A stretch of 64,000 nt of DNA. It comes from Antribacter soli (lineage in GTDB: Bacteria > Actinomycetota > Actinomycetes > Actinomycetales > Cellulomonadaceae). The translations under genes and the position numbers were made by a program. A model generated the notes under the pieces. It made no database searches. It saw nothing but the letters and a program-made list of their open reading frames with translations, and had not been told where the DNA came from. The DNA lies in NCBI RefSeq assembly GCF_021568775.1, contig NZ_JAKGSG010000046.1, positions 62,001-126,000 of the forward strand, in the 5' to 3' direction. Below are positions 1-9,769 of this stretch, piece by piece; the stretch's first letter is position 1, and the number at the start of each line of letters is the position of its first letter.

Positions 1-35
1 CGACCGAGAGCACCCGAGGCACCGCCTGGCGCGCG

Positions 36-2477
36 ATGGGCGCCGCCGAGCCGAGCGTCGAGGCGCTGGAGCGGATCGACGCGTGGTGGCGGGCGGCGAA
101 CTACCTGTCCGTCGGGCAGATCTACCTGCTCGACAACCCGCTGCTCCGTGAGCCGCTGACCCGGGACCACGTCAAGCCGCGCCTGCTGGGCCACTGGGGC
201 ACCACGCCGGGCCTGACCTTCCTCTACGCGCACCTGAGCCGGGCGATCAAGGAGCGGGAGCAGTCCACGGTCTACGTCACCGGTCCGGGCCACGGCGGCC
301 CCGGCCTCGTGGCGAGCGCGTACCTGGAGGGCACCTACTCCGAGACGTACTCCGACATCACCCCCGACGCCGAGGGCATGAGGCGCCTGTTCAAGCAGTT
401 CTCGTTCCCGGGCGGGATCCCGAGCCACGTGGCGCCGGAGACGCCGGGGTCGATCCACGAGGGCGGCGAGCTCGGCTACGCGCTGTCCCACGCGTACGGC
501 GCCGTGTTCGACAACCCCGACCTGCTGGTCGCGGCGGTGGTGGGTGACGGCGAGGCCGAGACCGGCCCGCTCGCCACGTCGTGGCACTCGAACAAGTTCG
601 TCAACCCGGCGCAGGACGGCGTCGTGCTGCCGATCCTGCACCTCAACGGGTACAAGATCGCCAACCCGACGGTACTGGCCCGCATCAGCCACGACGAGCT
701 GCACGACCTCATGGTCGGCTACGGCCACAAGCCGTACTTCTTCGAGGGTGGGTACGACGACTCGGAGTCGGACATCGACTGCCACCGCCGCTTCGCGAAG
801 CTGCTCGACGAGGTGCTGGACGAGATCGCCGCGATCAAGGCCCGCGCGGCCGAGGGCGACCTGACCCGCCCGATGTGGCCGATGATCGTGTTCAAGACGC
901 CCAAGGGCTGGAGCGGGCCGGCGACGATCGACGGCAAGAAGACGACCGGCTCGTGGCGCGCCCACCAGGTGCCGCTCGCGAACGCGCGCGACACGAAGGA
1001 GCACCTGGCGGTGCTCGAGAGCTGGCTCAGGTCCTACCGGCCGGAGGAGCTGTTCACCGAGGACGGCAGCATCCTGCCGGACATCGCCGCGCTCACCCCG
1101 ACCGGGACCCTGCGGATGAGCGACAACCCGCACGCGAACGGCGGCCTGCTCCTCAAGGACCTGCGCCTGCCCGACTTCCGCGACTACGCGGTGGATGTCC
1201 CGGTGCCGGGCGGCAGCGTGTCGGAGGCGCCGCGTGTGCTGGGCACCTACCTGACGGACGTGGTTCGCCTGAACCCGACGAACTTCCGCATCTTCGGCCC
1301 GGACGAGACGGCGTCGAACCGCCTGCAGGCGGTGTACGACGTGACGGACAAGCAGTGGAACGCGGAGTACCACAGCCCCGAGGTGGACGAGCACATGGCT
1401 CGGGCGGGCCGCGTCATGGAGATGCTGTCCGAGCACCAGGTGCAGGGCTGGCTGGAGGGCTACCTCCTGACCGGTCGGCACGGGCTGGTGACGAGCTACG
1501 AGGCGTTCATCCACATCGTCGACTCGATGTTCAACCAGCACGCCAAGTGGCTCAAGGTGACGAACCACATCCCGTGGCGCCGTCCCATCGCGTCGCTCAA
1601 CTACCTGCTGTCGAGCCACGTGTGGCGCCAGGACCACAACGGGTTCAGCCACCAGGACCCGGGCTTCATCGACCACGTGGTGAACAAGAAGGCCGAGATC
1701 GTCCGGGTGTACCTGCCGCCGGACGCGAACACCCTCCTGTCCACCTACGACCACTGCCTGCGCAGCCGCCAGTACGTCAACGTGGTCGTCGCGGGCAAGC
1801 AGCCGGCGCCGAACTTCCTGACCATGGACGAGGCGGTCGCGCACTGCACCCGGGGCCTCGGCATCTGGGAGTGGGCCGGCACCGAGGTCGCGGGCGAGCA
1901 GCCGGACGTGGTGCTCGCCGCTGCCGGCGACGTGCCGACCCTCGAGGTCCTGGCCGCCGCCGACATCCTGCGCCGTGAGCTGCCGGGCCTGAAGGTCCGC
2001 GTGATCAACGTGGTGGACCTGATGCGCCTGCAGGACGCGAAGGAGCACCCGCACGGCCTGACGGACAAAGAGTTCGACGGCCTGTTCACCACGGACCGGC
2101 CGATCATCTTCGCCTACCACGGCTACCCCTGGCTGATCCATCGCCTCACCTACCGCCGCAACGGGCACACGAACCTGCACGCCCGCGGGTACAAGGAGGA
2201 GGGCACCACAACGACCCCGTTCGACATGGTGATGCTCAACGACATGGACCGCTTCCACCTCGTGATCGACGTCATCGACCGGGTGCCGTCGCTGGGCAGC
2301 GCCCAGGCGGGCCTGCGCCAGAAGATGATGGACGCCCGCCTCGAGGCCCGCGCGTACACGCGTGAGCACGGCGAGGACAAGCCGGAGGTGCGCGACTGGG
2401 TGTGGCCCGACGCGCAGGACCGGTCGGCCTCGGAGCAGGTCGCCGCGACGCTCGGGACCGGTGGCGACAACGAATGA
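36..2477 (+). CDS. xfp: Phosphoketolase (xylulose-5-P / fructose-6-P)
   Basis: A thiamine-diphosphate enzyme that cleaves xylulose-5-phosphate, and in most homologues fructose-6-phosphate, with phosphate to give acetyl phosphate and a shorter sugar phosphate. Counting from the ATG at 36, hallmarks are HWGTTPG (53-59), GPGHGGP (83-89), the ThDP/Mg motif GDGEAETG (170-177) and [18 protein letters not shown] (526-543); the protein ends in GDNE like bifidobacterial enzymes. The length of 813 aa fits the family, but the frame is open to the window edge, so the true start may lie a few codons upstream. It is first in a run with pta and ackA, which consume its product. Substrate preference cannot be read from sequence. 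Confidence 0.95.
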   Translation: MGAAEPSVEALERIDAWWRAANYLSVGQIYLLDNPLLREPLTRDHVKPRLLGHWGTTPGLTFLYAHLSRAIKEREQSTVYVTGPGHGGPGLVASAYLEGTYSETYSDITPDAEGMRRLFKQFSFPGGIPSHVAPETPGSIHEGGELGYALSHAYGAVFDNPDLLVAAVVGDGEAETGPLATSWHSNKFVNPAQDGVVLPILHLNGYKIANPTVLARISHDELHDLMVGYGHKPYFFEGGYDDSESDIDCHRRFAKLLDEVLDEIAAIKARAAEGDLTRPMWPMIVFKTPKGWSGPATIDGKKTTGSWRAHQVPLANARDTKEHLAVLESWLRSYRPEELFTEDGSILPDIAALTPTGTLRMSDNPHANGGLLLKDLRLPDFRDYAVDVPVPGGSVSEAPRVLGTYLTDVVRLNPTNFRIFGPDETASNRLQAVYDVTDKQWNAEYHSPEVDEHMARAGRVMEMLSEHQVQGWLEGYLLTGRHGLVTSYEAFIHIVDSMFNQHAKWLKVTNHIPWRRPIASLNYLLSSHVWRQDHNGFSHQDPGFIDHVVNKKAEIVRVYLPPDANTLLSTYDHCLRSRQYVNVVVAGKQPAPNFLTMDEAVAHCTRGLGIWEWAGTEVAGEQPDVVLAAAGDVPTLEVLAAADILRRELPGLKVRVINVVDLMRLQDAKEHPHGLTDKEFDGLFTTDRPIIFAYHGYPWLIHRLTYRRNGHTNLHARGYKEEGTTTTPFDMVMLNDMDRFHLVIDVIDRVPSLGSAQAGLRQKMMDARLEARAYTREHGEDKPEVRDWVWPDAQDRSASEQVAATLGTGGDNE

Positions 2478-2487
2478 CGAGGACCGA

Positions 2488-4638
2488 GTGACAACGACGC
2501 GCAGCATCGTCATCGCCTCCCCCGAGGGCGAGAGCGGCAAGTCGACGATCGCGCTCGGCGTGCTCGACCTGCTGGTCCGTCAGGTCCAGCGGGTCGGGGT
2601 CTTCCGGCCGGTCTCGCGCGTCCCGGCGGGCAGGCTGCCCGACGCCGACGCCGACGCGGCGCCGGGCAACGGGACGGGCGGCGCGAGCGAGCGCGACTAC
2701 GTCCTGGAGATGCTCCTGGAGCACGACGGCGTCGACGTGCGGTACGAGGACGCCGTGGGCGTCACGTACGAGGACGTGCACGCCGACGCCGAGGCGGCGC
2801 TGTCCCGGATCGTGGCCCGGTACCACGCGGTGGCGGCGCGGTGCGACGCCGTCGTGGTCCTGGGCTCGGACTACACGGACGTCGCCGGCCCCACGGAGCT
2901 CGCGTTCAACGCGCGCATCGCGGCCAACCTGGGCGCTCCGGTGCTTCTGGTCGTGTCGGGCCGGGAGCGCACGCCGGAGGCCGTGCGGGCGCTCGCCGAG
3001 GTGAGCCTCGCGGAGCTGCGCGCCCACCACGCGCAAGCGGTGGGCCTCGTCGTGAACCGCTGCGACGCCGACGGCGACGCGGTCCGGGCAGAGCTGGCCG
3101 CGGGGCTCGCGGACGGTGCCGACGGCAGCCTGCCCGTCTGGACCATCCCCGAGGAGCCGTTCCTCATGGCCCCGACCGTCGCGCAGCTCCTCGAGGCGGT
3201 CGACGGCGAGCTGGCGCTCGGCGACCCCGAGCTGCTCGGGCGCGAGGCGCTCCAGGTCCTGATCGGCGCCATGAACTTCGAGCACCTGCTCGAGCGGCTC
3301 ACTGACGGCGCGGTGGTCATCACGCCGGGCGACCGCACCGACATCCTCGTGGGGCTGCTCGCCGCGCACGCGGCGCCGTCGTTCCCGTCGCTCGCCGGGA
3401 TCGTGCTCGGCGGCGGCTTCTACCCGGAGGGCATGGTCGCCGAGCTCGTCACGGCGCTCGACCCGAAGGTCCCCGTGATCCGCACGAAGCAGGAGACGTA
3501 CCGCGTGGCGCGCGCGACGGCGAAGACGCGCGGGCGCGTGTCGCGGACCTCGACCCGCAAGATCGACACCGCGCGCGCCCTGTTCGAGCGCCACGTGGAC
3601 GGCGCCGAGCTGGCGGCGCGGCTCGACGTGCCGCCGCCCGAGGTCGTCACCCCGCTCATGTTCGAGTACCAGCTCATCGAGCGGGCGCGGGCCGACCGCC
3701 GGCACGTCGTCCTGCCCGAGGGGGACGACGACCGCATCCTGCGCGCCGCGTCCACGGTGCTGGCCCGCGGGATCGCGGACCTGACGATCCTCGGGGACGA
3801 GGTCACCGTGCGCGGCCGCGCCGCGGCGCTCGGCCTCGACCTGTCGGGCGCGACGGTCATCTCGCCCACCGACCCGGTCTACGTGCGCCGCTTCGCCGAG
3901 GAGTACACGCGGCTCCGCGCCCACAAGGGCATGACCGTCGAGCGGGCGAGCGAGATCGTCACCGACGTGTCGTACTTCGGCACGATGATGGTGCACCTCG
4001 GCCTCGCGGACGGCATGGTCTCGGGCGCCGCGCACACCACGGCGCACACCATCCGGCCGTCGTTCGAGATCATCAAGACGGCTCCGGGCGTCTCGGTCGT
4101 GTCGTCCGTGTTTCTCATGTGCCTCGAGGACCGCGTGCTCGTGTACGGCGACTGCGCCGTCATCCCCGACCCCACGTCGACCGAGCTCGCCGACATCGCC
4201 GTCTCGTCCGCCGCTACCGCCGCGCAGTTCGGGGTGTCGCCACGCGTCGCGATGCTGTCGTACTCCACCGGCTCGTCCGGGTCGGGCGCCGACGTGGACA
4301 AGGTGCGGGCCGCGACCGAGCTCGTGCGGGAACGGGCTCCCCAGCTGTCCGTCGACGGGCCGATCCAGTACGACGCCGCGATCGACGCCTCCGTCGCGGC
4401 CTCCAAGCTGCCCGACTCGACCGTCGCCGGGCGCGCGACCGTCTTCATCTTTCCGGACCTCAACACCGGCAACAACACGTACAAGGCCGTGCAGCGCTCG
4501 GCCGGGGCGGTGGCGGTGGGGCCCGTGCTCCAGGGCCTGAACAAGCCCGTCAACGACCTGTCCCGGGGAGCCCTCGTGCAGGACATCGTCAACACCGTGG
4601 CCATCACGGCGATCCAGGCGCAGGGAGCCGCGCGATGA
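2488..4638 (+). CDS. pta: Phosphate acetyltransferase
   Basis: Interconverts acetyl phosphate and acetyl-CoA. This is the long actinobacterial form (716 aa): an N-terminal P-loop-like CobB/dethiobiotin-synthetase-type domain with EGESGKST at 13-20, a middle DRTGG-type domain, and a C-terminal PTA_PTB catalytic domain with GAAHTTAHTIRPSFEIIKT and DLNTGNNTYKA. I chose the GTG at 2488 because the product then begins TTTRSIVIASPEGE as expected and a GAGGA ribosome site lies about 5 nt upstream; an upstream ATG overlaps xfp and adds basic residues that do not look like Pta. It starts 10 nt after the xfp stop, and its own stop overlaps the ackA start. Confidence 0.93.
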   Translation: MTTTRSIVIASPEGESGKSTIALGVLDLLVRQVQRVGVFRPVSRVPAGRLPDADADAAPGNGTGGASERDYVLEMLLEHDGVDVRYEDAVGVTYEDVHADAEAALSRIVARYHAVAARCDAVVVLGSDYTDVAGPTELAFNARIAANLGAPVLLVVSGRERTPEAVRALAEVSLAELRAHHAQAVGLVVNRCDADGDAVRAELAAGLADGADGSLPVWTIPEEPFLMAPTVAQLLEAVDGELALGDPELLGREALQVLIGAMNFEHLLERLTDGAVVITPGDRTDILVGLLAAHAAPSFPSLAGIVLGGGFYPEGMVAELVTALDPKVPVIRTKQETYRVARATAKTRGRVSRTSTRKIDTARALFERHVDGAELAARLDVPPPEVVTPLMFEYQLIERARADRRHVVLPEGDDDRILRAASTVLARGIADLTILGDEVTVRGRAAALGLDLSGATVISPTDPVYVRRFAEEYTRLRAHKGMTVERASEIVTDVSYFGTMMVHLGLADGMVSGAAHTTAHTIRPSFEIIKTAPGVSVVSSVFLMCLEDRVLVYGDCAVIPDPTSTELADIAVSSAATAAQFGVSPRVAMLSYSTGSSGSGADVDKVRAATELVRERAPQLSVDGPIQYDAAIDASVAASKLPDSTVAGRATVFIFPDLNTGNNTYKAVQRSAGAVAVGPVLQGLNKPVNDLSRGALVQDIVNTVAITAIQAQGAAR

Positions 4639-5855
4639 CCGCCGCGTCGTCGGGCACCGTCCTGGTTCTGAACTCCGGCTCGTCCTCGCTGAAGTACCAG
4701 GTCGTCGCGCCGAGCTCGGGCGAGGTGCTCGCCTCGGGCATCGTCGAGCGGATCGGCGAGGGGAGCGGCCACGTGAAGCATGTGGCCCACGGCGCGGTCG
4801 TCAAGCGGGAGCAGCCCGTCGCCGACCACGCCGAGGCTTTGCGGCTGGTGCTCGCCCTCTTCGACGAGGCAGGGCCGTCTCTGGCCGACGCCGGGGTCCG
4901 GGCCGTGGGGCACCGCGTGGTGCACGGCGGTGCTCTCTTCTCGGCGCCGGTCGTGGTGGACGACGCCGTCGTCGAGGAGATCCGCTCCCTGATCCCGCTC
5001 GCACCGCTGCACAACCCGGCGAACGTGACGGGCATCGAGGTGGCGCGCGAGCTGCTCGACGTGCCGCACGTCGCCGTGTTCGACACCGCGTTCTTCGCGT
5101 CCCTGCCGCCCGCCGCCGCGACGTACGCGATCGACGCGAAGGTGGCCGCCGAGCACGGCGTGCGACGGTACGGCTTCCACGGGACGTCGCACCAGTACGT
5201 GTCGGCCGCGGTCGCCGCGCACCCAGCTGTGTCGTCCCGGACGGTCGGCAGGCCCGGCCCGCTGCGGCAGGTCGTGCTTCACCTGGGCAACGGCGCGTCG
5301 GCGTCGGCCGTGCTCGACGGCGTCGCGGTCGAGACCTCGATGGGGCTCACGCCCCTGGAGGGGCTCGTCATGGGCACCCGTTCGGGCGACCTCGACCCGG
5401 CGATCGTGTTCCATCTGGTCCGCAACGCGGGCCTGTCCGTCGACGAGGTGGACACGCTGCTCAACAAGGGTTCCGGCCTCAAGGGGCTCGCGGGGGTCAA
5501 CGACATGCGCGAGCTGCAGGGGCTGATCGCCTCCGGCGACTCGCAGGCGGCGCTCGCACTGGAGGTGTACCTGCACCGGCTGCGCAAGTACGTCGGGGCG
5601 TACGCCGCCGTGCTCGGCGGGGTCGACGTGCTCACGTTCACGGCGGGCGTCGGCGAGAACGACGCCCGCGTGCGCGCCGGGGTCGTCGCGGGGCTCGGGT
5701 TCCTCGGGCTCTCGGTGGACCCGGCACTCAACGACGAGCGGTCGAGCGAGGCGCGGGTGGTCTCGCCGGACGGGTCGGCGGCGCTCGTGATGGTGGTGCC
5801 GACGAACGAGGAGCTGGCGATCGCCCGTCAGACCCTGGAGCTGGCCCGACGGTGA
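4635..5855 (+). CDS. ackA: Acetate kinase
   Basis: Converts acetyl phosphate and ADP to acetate and ATP, the energy-yielding step after phosphoketolase and Pta. The 406-residue product carries the ASKHA-fold signatures: NSGSSSLKYQ (13-22, phosphate 1 loop), GHRVVHGG, AVFDTAFF, RYGFHGTSHQYV, LGNGASASA, the family signature around SMGLTPLEGLVMGTRSGD, and FTAGVGEN near the end. The ATG overlaps the pta stop as ATGA, and its stop overlaps the next gene as GTGA, so the four genes are probably translationally coupled. Cytoplasmic. Identity is secure. Confidence 0.96.
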   Translation: MTAASSGTVLVLNSGSSSLKYQVVAPSSGEVLASGIVERIGEGSGHVKHVAHGAVVKREQPVADHAEALRLVLALFDEAGPSLADAGVRAVGHRVVHGGALFSAPVVVDDAVVEEIRSLIPLAPLHNPANVTGIEVARELLDVPHVAVFDTAFFASLPPAAATYAIDAKVAAEHGVRRYGFHGTSHQYVSAAVAAHPAVSSRTVGRPGPLRQVVLHLGNGASASAVLDGVAVETSMGLTPLEGLVMGTRSGDLDPAIVFHLVRNAGLSVDEVDTLLNKGSGLKGLAGVNDMRELQGLIASGDSQAALALEVYLHRLRKYVGAYAAVLGGVDVLTFTAGVGENDARVRAGVVAGLGFLGLSVDPALNDERSSEARVVSPDGSAALVMVVPTNEELAIARQTLELARR

Positions 5856-6808
5856 CCGTCCTCATCGACCCGCCGGCCTGGCCGGCGCACGGCACGCACT
5901 TCTCACACCTCGTCTCGGACACCTCCCTGTACGAGCTGCGGACCTTCGCCCGCGCGGCCGGCGCCCCGGACCGCGCCCTGGACCTCGACCACTACGACGT
6001 GCCCGCCGAGCGGTACGACGATCTCGTCGAGGCGGGCGCCGTCCCGGTGGACGGCCGCGAGCTCGCGCGACGCCTCGGCGCCTCCGTGCTGCGGGTCTCC
6101 GGGGCGGAGCGGGGCCGCGCGTCGCGCGCCGCCCTCGCGGCCCGCTGGTCGACCCTCGGCCCGGCGCCGGAGGGGTCGCCCGCGCACGCCGCCGCCCCCG
6201 AGGCCTGGGCAGCGGCGGGCGAGGACCTCCTGAACCGCTGGCGCGAGCCGCACCGCGTCTATCACACGCGGCTCCACCTGGCGCAGGCGCTCGACGCGCT
6301 CGACGTCCTTCTCGGCGATCTCCAGGCGGCCGGGACTCCCGTCGACCCACTGACGGCCTGGCAGGCGCGCGTGGCGCTGTGGTTCCACGACGCGGTGCAC
6401 GACGGCGAGGCCGGCCGGGACGAGCAGCGGTCGGCGGACCTGGTGCGGACGCTGCTCGGGCGGCCGACGTCGGGCGGCGTGCTCGACGAGGTCGCCCGGC
6501 TCGTGCTCGTGACCACCGACCACGACCCCGCGCCGGGCGACCTCGCCGGCGCGCTGGTGAGCGACGCGGACCTGGCGGTGCTGGGGTCGCCGCCGCGCAC
6601 GTACGAGCGGTACACGGCGCAGGTGCGGGCGGAGTACGCCCACGTCCCGGAGGTGAGTTTCCGGGTCGGGCGCGCCGCCGTGCTGGAGGGCCTCCTGGCG
6701 GGCGGCCCGCTGTTCCGCACCCCGGCGGGGGCGGAGCGCTGGCAGGCCAGCGCCGAGGCGAACCTGCGCGGGGAGCTGGCAGACCTGACCACCCCGATGC
6801 CGGGATAG
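5852..6808 (+). CDS. DUF4031 domain protein fused to HD-like domain
   Basis: A 318-residue protein of unknown function. The first ~85 residues match DUF4031 (starts TVLIDPPAWPAHG, then FSHLVSDTS). Residues ~115-310 look like an HD-type metal-dependent phosphohydrolase-like domain: a YHTRLH segment at 137-142, FHD at 178-180, a further D at 184, and SDADLAVLG later. I know of this two-part architecture in actinobacteria but of no assigned reaction. It overlaps ackA by GTGA and so belongs to the acetate operon transcript. A nucleotide or phosphoester substrate is plausible for an HD protein but is inference only. Confidence 0.75.
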   Translation: MTVLIDPPAWPAHGTHFSHLVSDTSLYELRTFARAAGAPDRALDLDHYDVPAERYDDLVEAGAVPVDGRELARRLGASVLRVSGAERGRASRAALAARWSTLGPAPEGSPAHAAAPEAWAAAGEDLLNRWREPHRVYHTRLHLAQALDALDVLLGDLQAAGTPVDPLTAWQARVALWFHDAVHDGEAGRDEQRSADLVRTLLGRPTSGGVLDEVARLVLVTTDHDPAPGDLAGALVSDADLAVLGSPPRTYERYTAQVRAEYAHVPEVSFRVGRAAVLEGLLAGGPLFRTPAGAERWQASAEANLRGELADLTTPMPG

Positions 6809-6852
6809 TCACTCCGTCCGGACAGACCGACGACCTCGCGGCAGGCGGTAGC

Positions 6853-7479
6853 GTGCCCGGCGTGGACCTGACCCGCGTGCGCACGCCCGCCCTGATCACC
6901 GCCGGGGCCCTCACCCTCGCCTTCGTCGTCCCCGTGACCTGGGTGCAGGCCGTCGGGCAGGCGCGCGTCCGAGCGCGCGTCGCCGACGTGGAGAAGGTCG
7001 ACGCGATCGTCGTGCTCGGCGCGGGCCTGCGGCCCGACGGCACGCCGTCGACGTTCCTGCGCCGCCGGGTCGACGCGGCCGCCGAGCTGTACGCGTCGGG
7101 CGTCGCACAGACCGTCATCCTCAGCGGCGACGCCCACACCCGCTCCGACGGCACGACCTACGACGAGCCCGCCTCGATGCGCGACCACATCGTCGGCCTC
7201 GGTGTGCCCGAGGCAGCGCTCGTCCTCGACCGGGAGGGCTTCGACACGACCGCGACCTGCCGCCGCGCCGTCTCGGTCTACGGCGCGACGACGGCCGTCG
7301 TGGTCACCCAGGACTACCACCTGCGGCGGACGCTCTACTCCTGCGCCGAGGCGGGGCTCGACGCCGTCGGCGTGGGCGTGGGCGCGCGCAGCGAGCGCCT
7401 GCTGCACTGGGCGTGGTGGCACGTGCGCGAGCTGCCGGCGAGCTGGAAGGCCGCGGCCCGGAAGGTCATCGGGGCCTGA
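6853..7479 (+). CDS. SanA/YdcF-like DUF218 membrane-anchored protein
   Basis: A 208-residue protein with one N-terminal hydrophobic segment (about residues 12-30) followed by a DUF218 domain with the typical DAIVVLGAG start, then SGD, and VTQDYHLRR. It resembles SanA of enteric bacteria, which affects envelope permeability, but the biochemical activity of DUF218 proteins is unsettled. Start choice between GTG 6853 and GTG 6862 is uncertain; 6853 has an AGGCGG sequence 4-5 nt upstream. It follows the DUF4031-HD gene by 44 nt and ends 31 nt from the convergent dehydrogenase gene. Confidence 0.75.
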   Translation: MPGVDLTRVRTPALITAGALTLAFVVPVTWVQAVGQARVRARVADVEKVDAIVVLGAGLRPDGTPSTFLRRRVDAAAELYASGVAQTVILSGDAHTRSDGTTYDEPASMRDHIVGLGVPEAALVLDREGFDTTATCRRAVSVYGATTAVVVTQDYHLRRTLYSCAEAGLDAVGVGVGARSERLLHWAWWHVRELPASWKAAARKVIGA

Positions 7480-7510
7480 GCAGGACGCCTCGGTCAGGAG
7501 GGCCGCAGAC

Positions 7511-9148
7511 TCATGGCATCCGCAGGCGCCGCATCACGTCCAGCGCTGCCGTGAGCACGCGGCTCGGGGTCTCCCCGCCCGCCCCGTAGAGCCGGTCGAC
7601 GCCGAGGCCCAGGCGGGCGCCGCGGTCGACGACGACGGTCTGCGTCTCGGTGAGCGCGTCGATCGACGCTGCCCCGTGCCGTCGGCCCAGGCCGGACGCC
7701 TTGGTGCCGCCCATCGGCGCGGCCACGGAGGACCAGGTCATCGCGTAGCCGTCGTTGATCGCCACGGTCCCGGTCTCGATGCGGGTGGCGAGCCGGCGCC
7801 CGTGGCCGACGTCCCGCGTGTAGACGGAGGCGTGCAGCCCGTACTCGCTGTCGTTGATCGCACGCAGCGCCTCCTCGTCGGAGGCCACCCGGGTCACGGC
7901 GACGACGGGCCCGAACGTCTCCTCGCGCGTGCACAGGGCGCCGGCGGGGACGCCGTCGAGCACGGTGGGGGCGTAGAACCAGGGCCCGATGTCGCTGCGG
8001 TGCACGCCGCCGGCGAGCACCCGCGCGCCGCGCGCCAGCGCGTCGTCGACGTGGGCCACGACCTTGGCGAGCTGCTCAGCGGACGCGAGCGAGCCGACGT
8101 CGGCCGTGTAGTCGAGGCCGGCGCCGAGCCGCAGCGCTCGGACCGCGGGCACGAAGGCGGCGAGGAACTCGTCGGCGACGTCCTCGTGCAGCACGAGCCG
8201 CTCCGCGGACACGCAGAGCTGGCCGGAGTTGCCGAAGCACGCCCGCAGCACGGACGGGACGGCCGTGGCGACGTCCGCGTCGGCCGCGACGTAGAGCGCG
8301 TTCTTGCCGCCGAGCTCGAGCGTGGCGCCGACCAGCCGCTCCCCCGCGCGCGCCGCCACCCGGCGCCCCGTGGCGGTGGACCCGGTGAACGCGACGTGGT
8401 CGACGTGCTCGATCAGCTCCTGGCCGACGTCCGCGCCGCCCGCGACGACCTGGAACAGGCCCGCGGGCAGCCCGGCGTCCTCGAGAGCCTCGGCCGCCCA
8501 GAGCGCGGTGAGGGTGGTCTGGGGGTCCGGCTTGAGGACGACTGCGTCGCCTGCCAGGAGCGCGGGCAGCGCCTCGGCGAGCGCCAGGGTGAGGGGGTAG
8601 TTCCACGGCGCGATGACGCCGACGACGCCGACGGGCCGGCGGTGCACCCGCACGCCGGTGAGCAGCGGGAGGCTGCCGGGGACGCGCCGCGGGGCGAGGT
8701 AGCGAGGCCCGCGCACGGCGTAGTGCCGGGCCACCTGGGCCACGTCGGCGACCTCCTCGAACGCGGAGCGGCGGGCCTTGCCGGTCTCCATCTGGACGAG
8801 GTCGAGCACGTCGGACTGGCGCTCCAGCACGATGCGGCCGAAGCGCCCCAGGACGCCGGCGCGCTCGCGCACGGGCACGTGCGCCCAGGACCGCTGCGCG
8901 GCGCGGGCGCGCTTCGCCGCGAGGGCGACGTCGCCGGGCGAGGACAGCGGCAGCGTGGCGAGCGGCGCACCCGTGAACGGGCAGATCGAGCGGTGGGTCC
9001 CCGCCTCCTCGGCGGAGGAGATCCGTGCGATCAGCGGTGCCACGACGTCGGGCTCCAAGAGGTAGGTGGCCTCGGGGTGCTCGGGGTCGATCAGCCCGCC
9101 GACGGCACCCCGGCTCGCGGCCTCGTTGCCTGCTGTGTCGTCGATCAT
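7511..9148 (-). CDS. gabD2: Succinate-semialdehyde dehydrogenase, GabD2 type
   Basis: An NAD(P)-dependent aldehyde dehydrogenase. It resembles mycobacterial GabD2 along its length, including FNSGQLC-like and ETFGPVV regions, so oxidation of succinic semialdehyde to succinate is the likely reaction. From the ATG at 9148 the product is 545 aa: APWNYP (180-185), LKPD with Lys206, general-base Glu278 in LELGGKN, and nucleophile Cys312 in GNSGQLC. That start is favoured because a TATGGT -10-like box (9156-9161, complement) lies 7 nt before it, the spacing seen at many genes here; further in-frame ATGs lie at 9160 and 9181. No Shine-Dalgarno is visible. Substrate assignment is by resemblance. Confidence 0.82.
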   Translation of the reverse strand: MIDDTAGNEAASRGAVGGLIDPEHPEATYLLEPDVVAPLIARISSAEEAGTHRSICPFTGAPLATLPLSSPGDVALAAKRARAAQRSWAHVPVRERAGVLGRFGRIVLERQSDVLDLVQMETGKARRSAFEEVADVAQVARHYAVRGPRYLAPRRVPGSLPLLTGVRVHRRPVGVVGVIAPWNYPLTLALAEALPALLAGDAVVLKPDPQTTLTALWAAEALEDAGLPAGLFQVVAGGADVGQELIEHVDHVAFTGSTATGRRVAARAGERLVGATLELGGKNALYVAADADVATAVPSVLRACFGNSGQLCVSAERLVLHEDVADEFLAAFVPAVRALRLGAGLDYTADVGSLASAEQLAKVVAHVDDALARGARVLAGGVHRSDIGPWFYAPTVLDGVPAGALCTREETFGPVVAVTRVASDEEALRAINDSEYGLHASVYTRDVGHGRRLATRIETGTVAINDGYAMTWSSVAAPMGGTKASGLGRRHGAASIDALTETQTVVVDRGARLGLGVDRLYGAGGETPSRVLTAALDVMRRLRMP

Positions 9149-9247
9149 GGCCGTCACCATACGCGCAAAATCCAGCGTCATGCTGAGCACCACAGACGAA
9201 ACTTCGTTACCAGTGAATGTCTTTCACGCGACACGCAGGTGACGTGC

Positions 9248-9769
9248 TCAGAACCAGCGTCCCAGGACCGTCGTCTCCTGGTCGGCATAGCCGAGTCGCT
9301 CGTAGAAACCCACGACCTTCGCATTCGCCGAGCGCACCATGAGCTGGACCTTCCGCGCCCCCCGCGCGGCCAGCCACGCCTCACCGGCCACCACCGCGGC
9401 GCGGCCGAGCCCGGCGCCCTGGCGGCCGGGCGCGACCGCCACGTAGTAGAGCCAGCCGCGGTGGCCGTCGTGACCGGCCATGACGGTCGCGACGACGGCG
9501 CCCTGCTCGGTGCCGTCCTCCTGCGTCCCCTCCGCGGGCGCCTCGGCGTGCGCGACGAGCACCGTCGAGGTGTCACCGGCGCGGGCATCCGCGAGGTCCA
9601 CGTACGGGTCGTTCCAGGGCCGCGTCAGGCCGCACTCCTGCCAGAGCGCGACGACCTGCTCGACCTCGGCGTCCGCGATCTCGCGGAACGTCAGCCCGCC
9701 CACGGCGAGCCCCTCCTCGGCGACGACGCCGCCCGGGGCGCCCGGGACGACGTCGGACGCCGAGCTCAT
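9248..9769 (-). CDS. GNAT N-acetyltransferase, YpeA-like
   Basis: A 173-residue GCN5-family acetyltransferase. The segment GLTRPWNDPYVDL is characteristic of the YpeA group; the acetyl-CoA loop is APGRQGAGLGRA, followed by ARKVQLMVRSAN and a GFYERLGY C-terminal motif. The acceptor is unknown. The first ~25 residues are a non-conserved leader rich in small residues, so translation could begin later, but the ATG at 9769 overlaps the guaB3 stop (ATGA), which supports it. It is co-transcribed downstream of guaB3. Confidence 0.8.
   Translation of the reverse strand: MSSASDVVPGAPGGVVAEEGLAVGGLTFREIADAEVEQVVALWQECGLTRPWNDPYVDLADARAGDTSTVLVAHAEAPAEGTQEDGTEQGAVVATVMAGHDGHRGWLYYVAVAPGRQGAGLGRAAVVAGEAWLAARGARKVQLMVRSANAKVVGFYERLGYADQETTVLGRWF

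Noticed and set aside
2362-2487. Upstream ATG for pta inside xfp
   Set aside because: The added 42 residues are basic and unlike Pta, while GTG 2488 has a ribosome site and the conserved N-terminus follows it.
2272-4047. Long minus-strand open frame opposite pta
   Set aside because: It is antisense to a well-conserved enzyme, rich in Arg/Gly/Ala, and shows no family motif; high GC opens frames opposite real genes.
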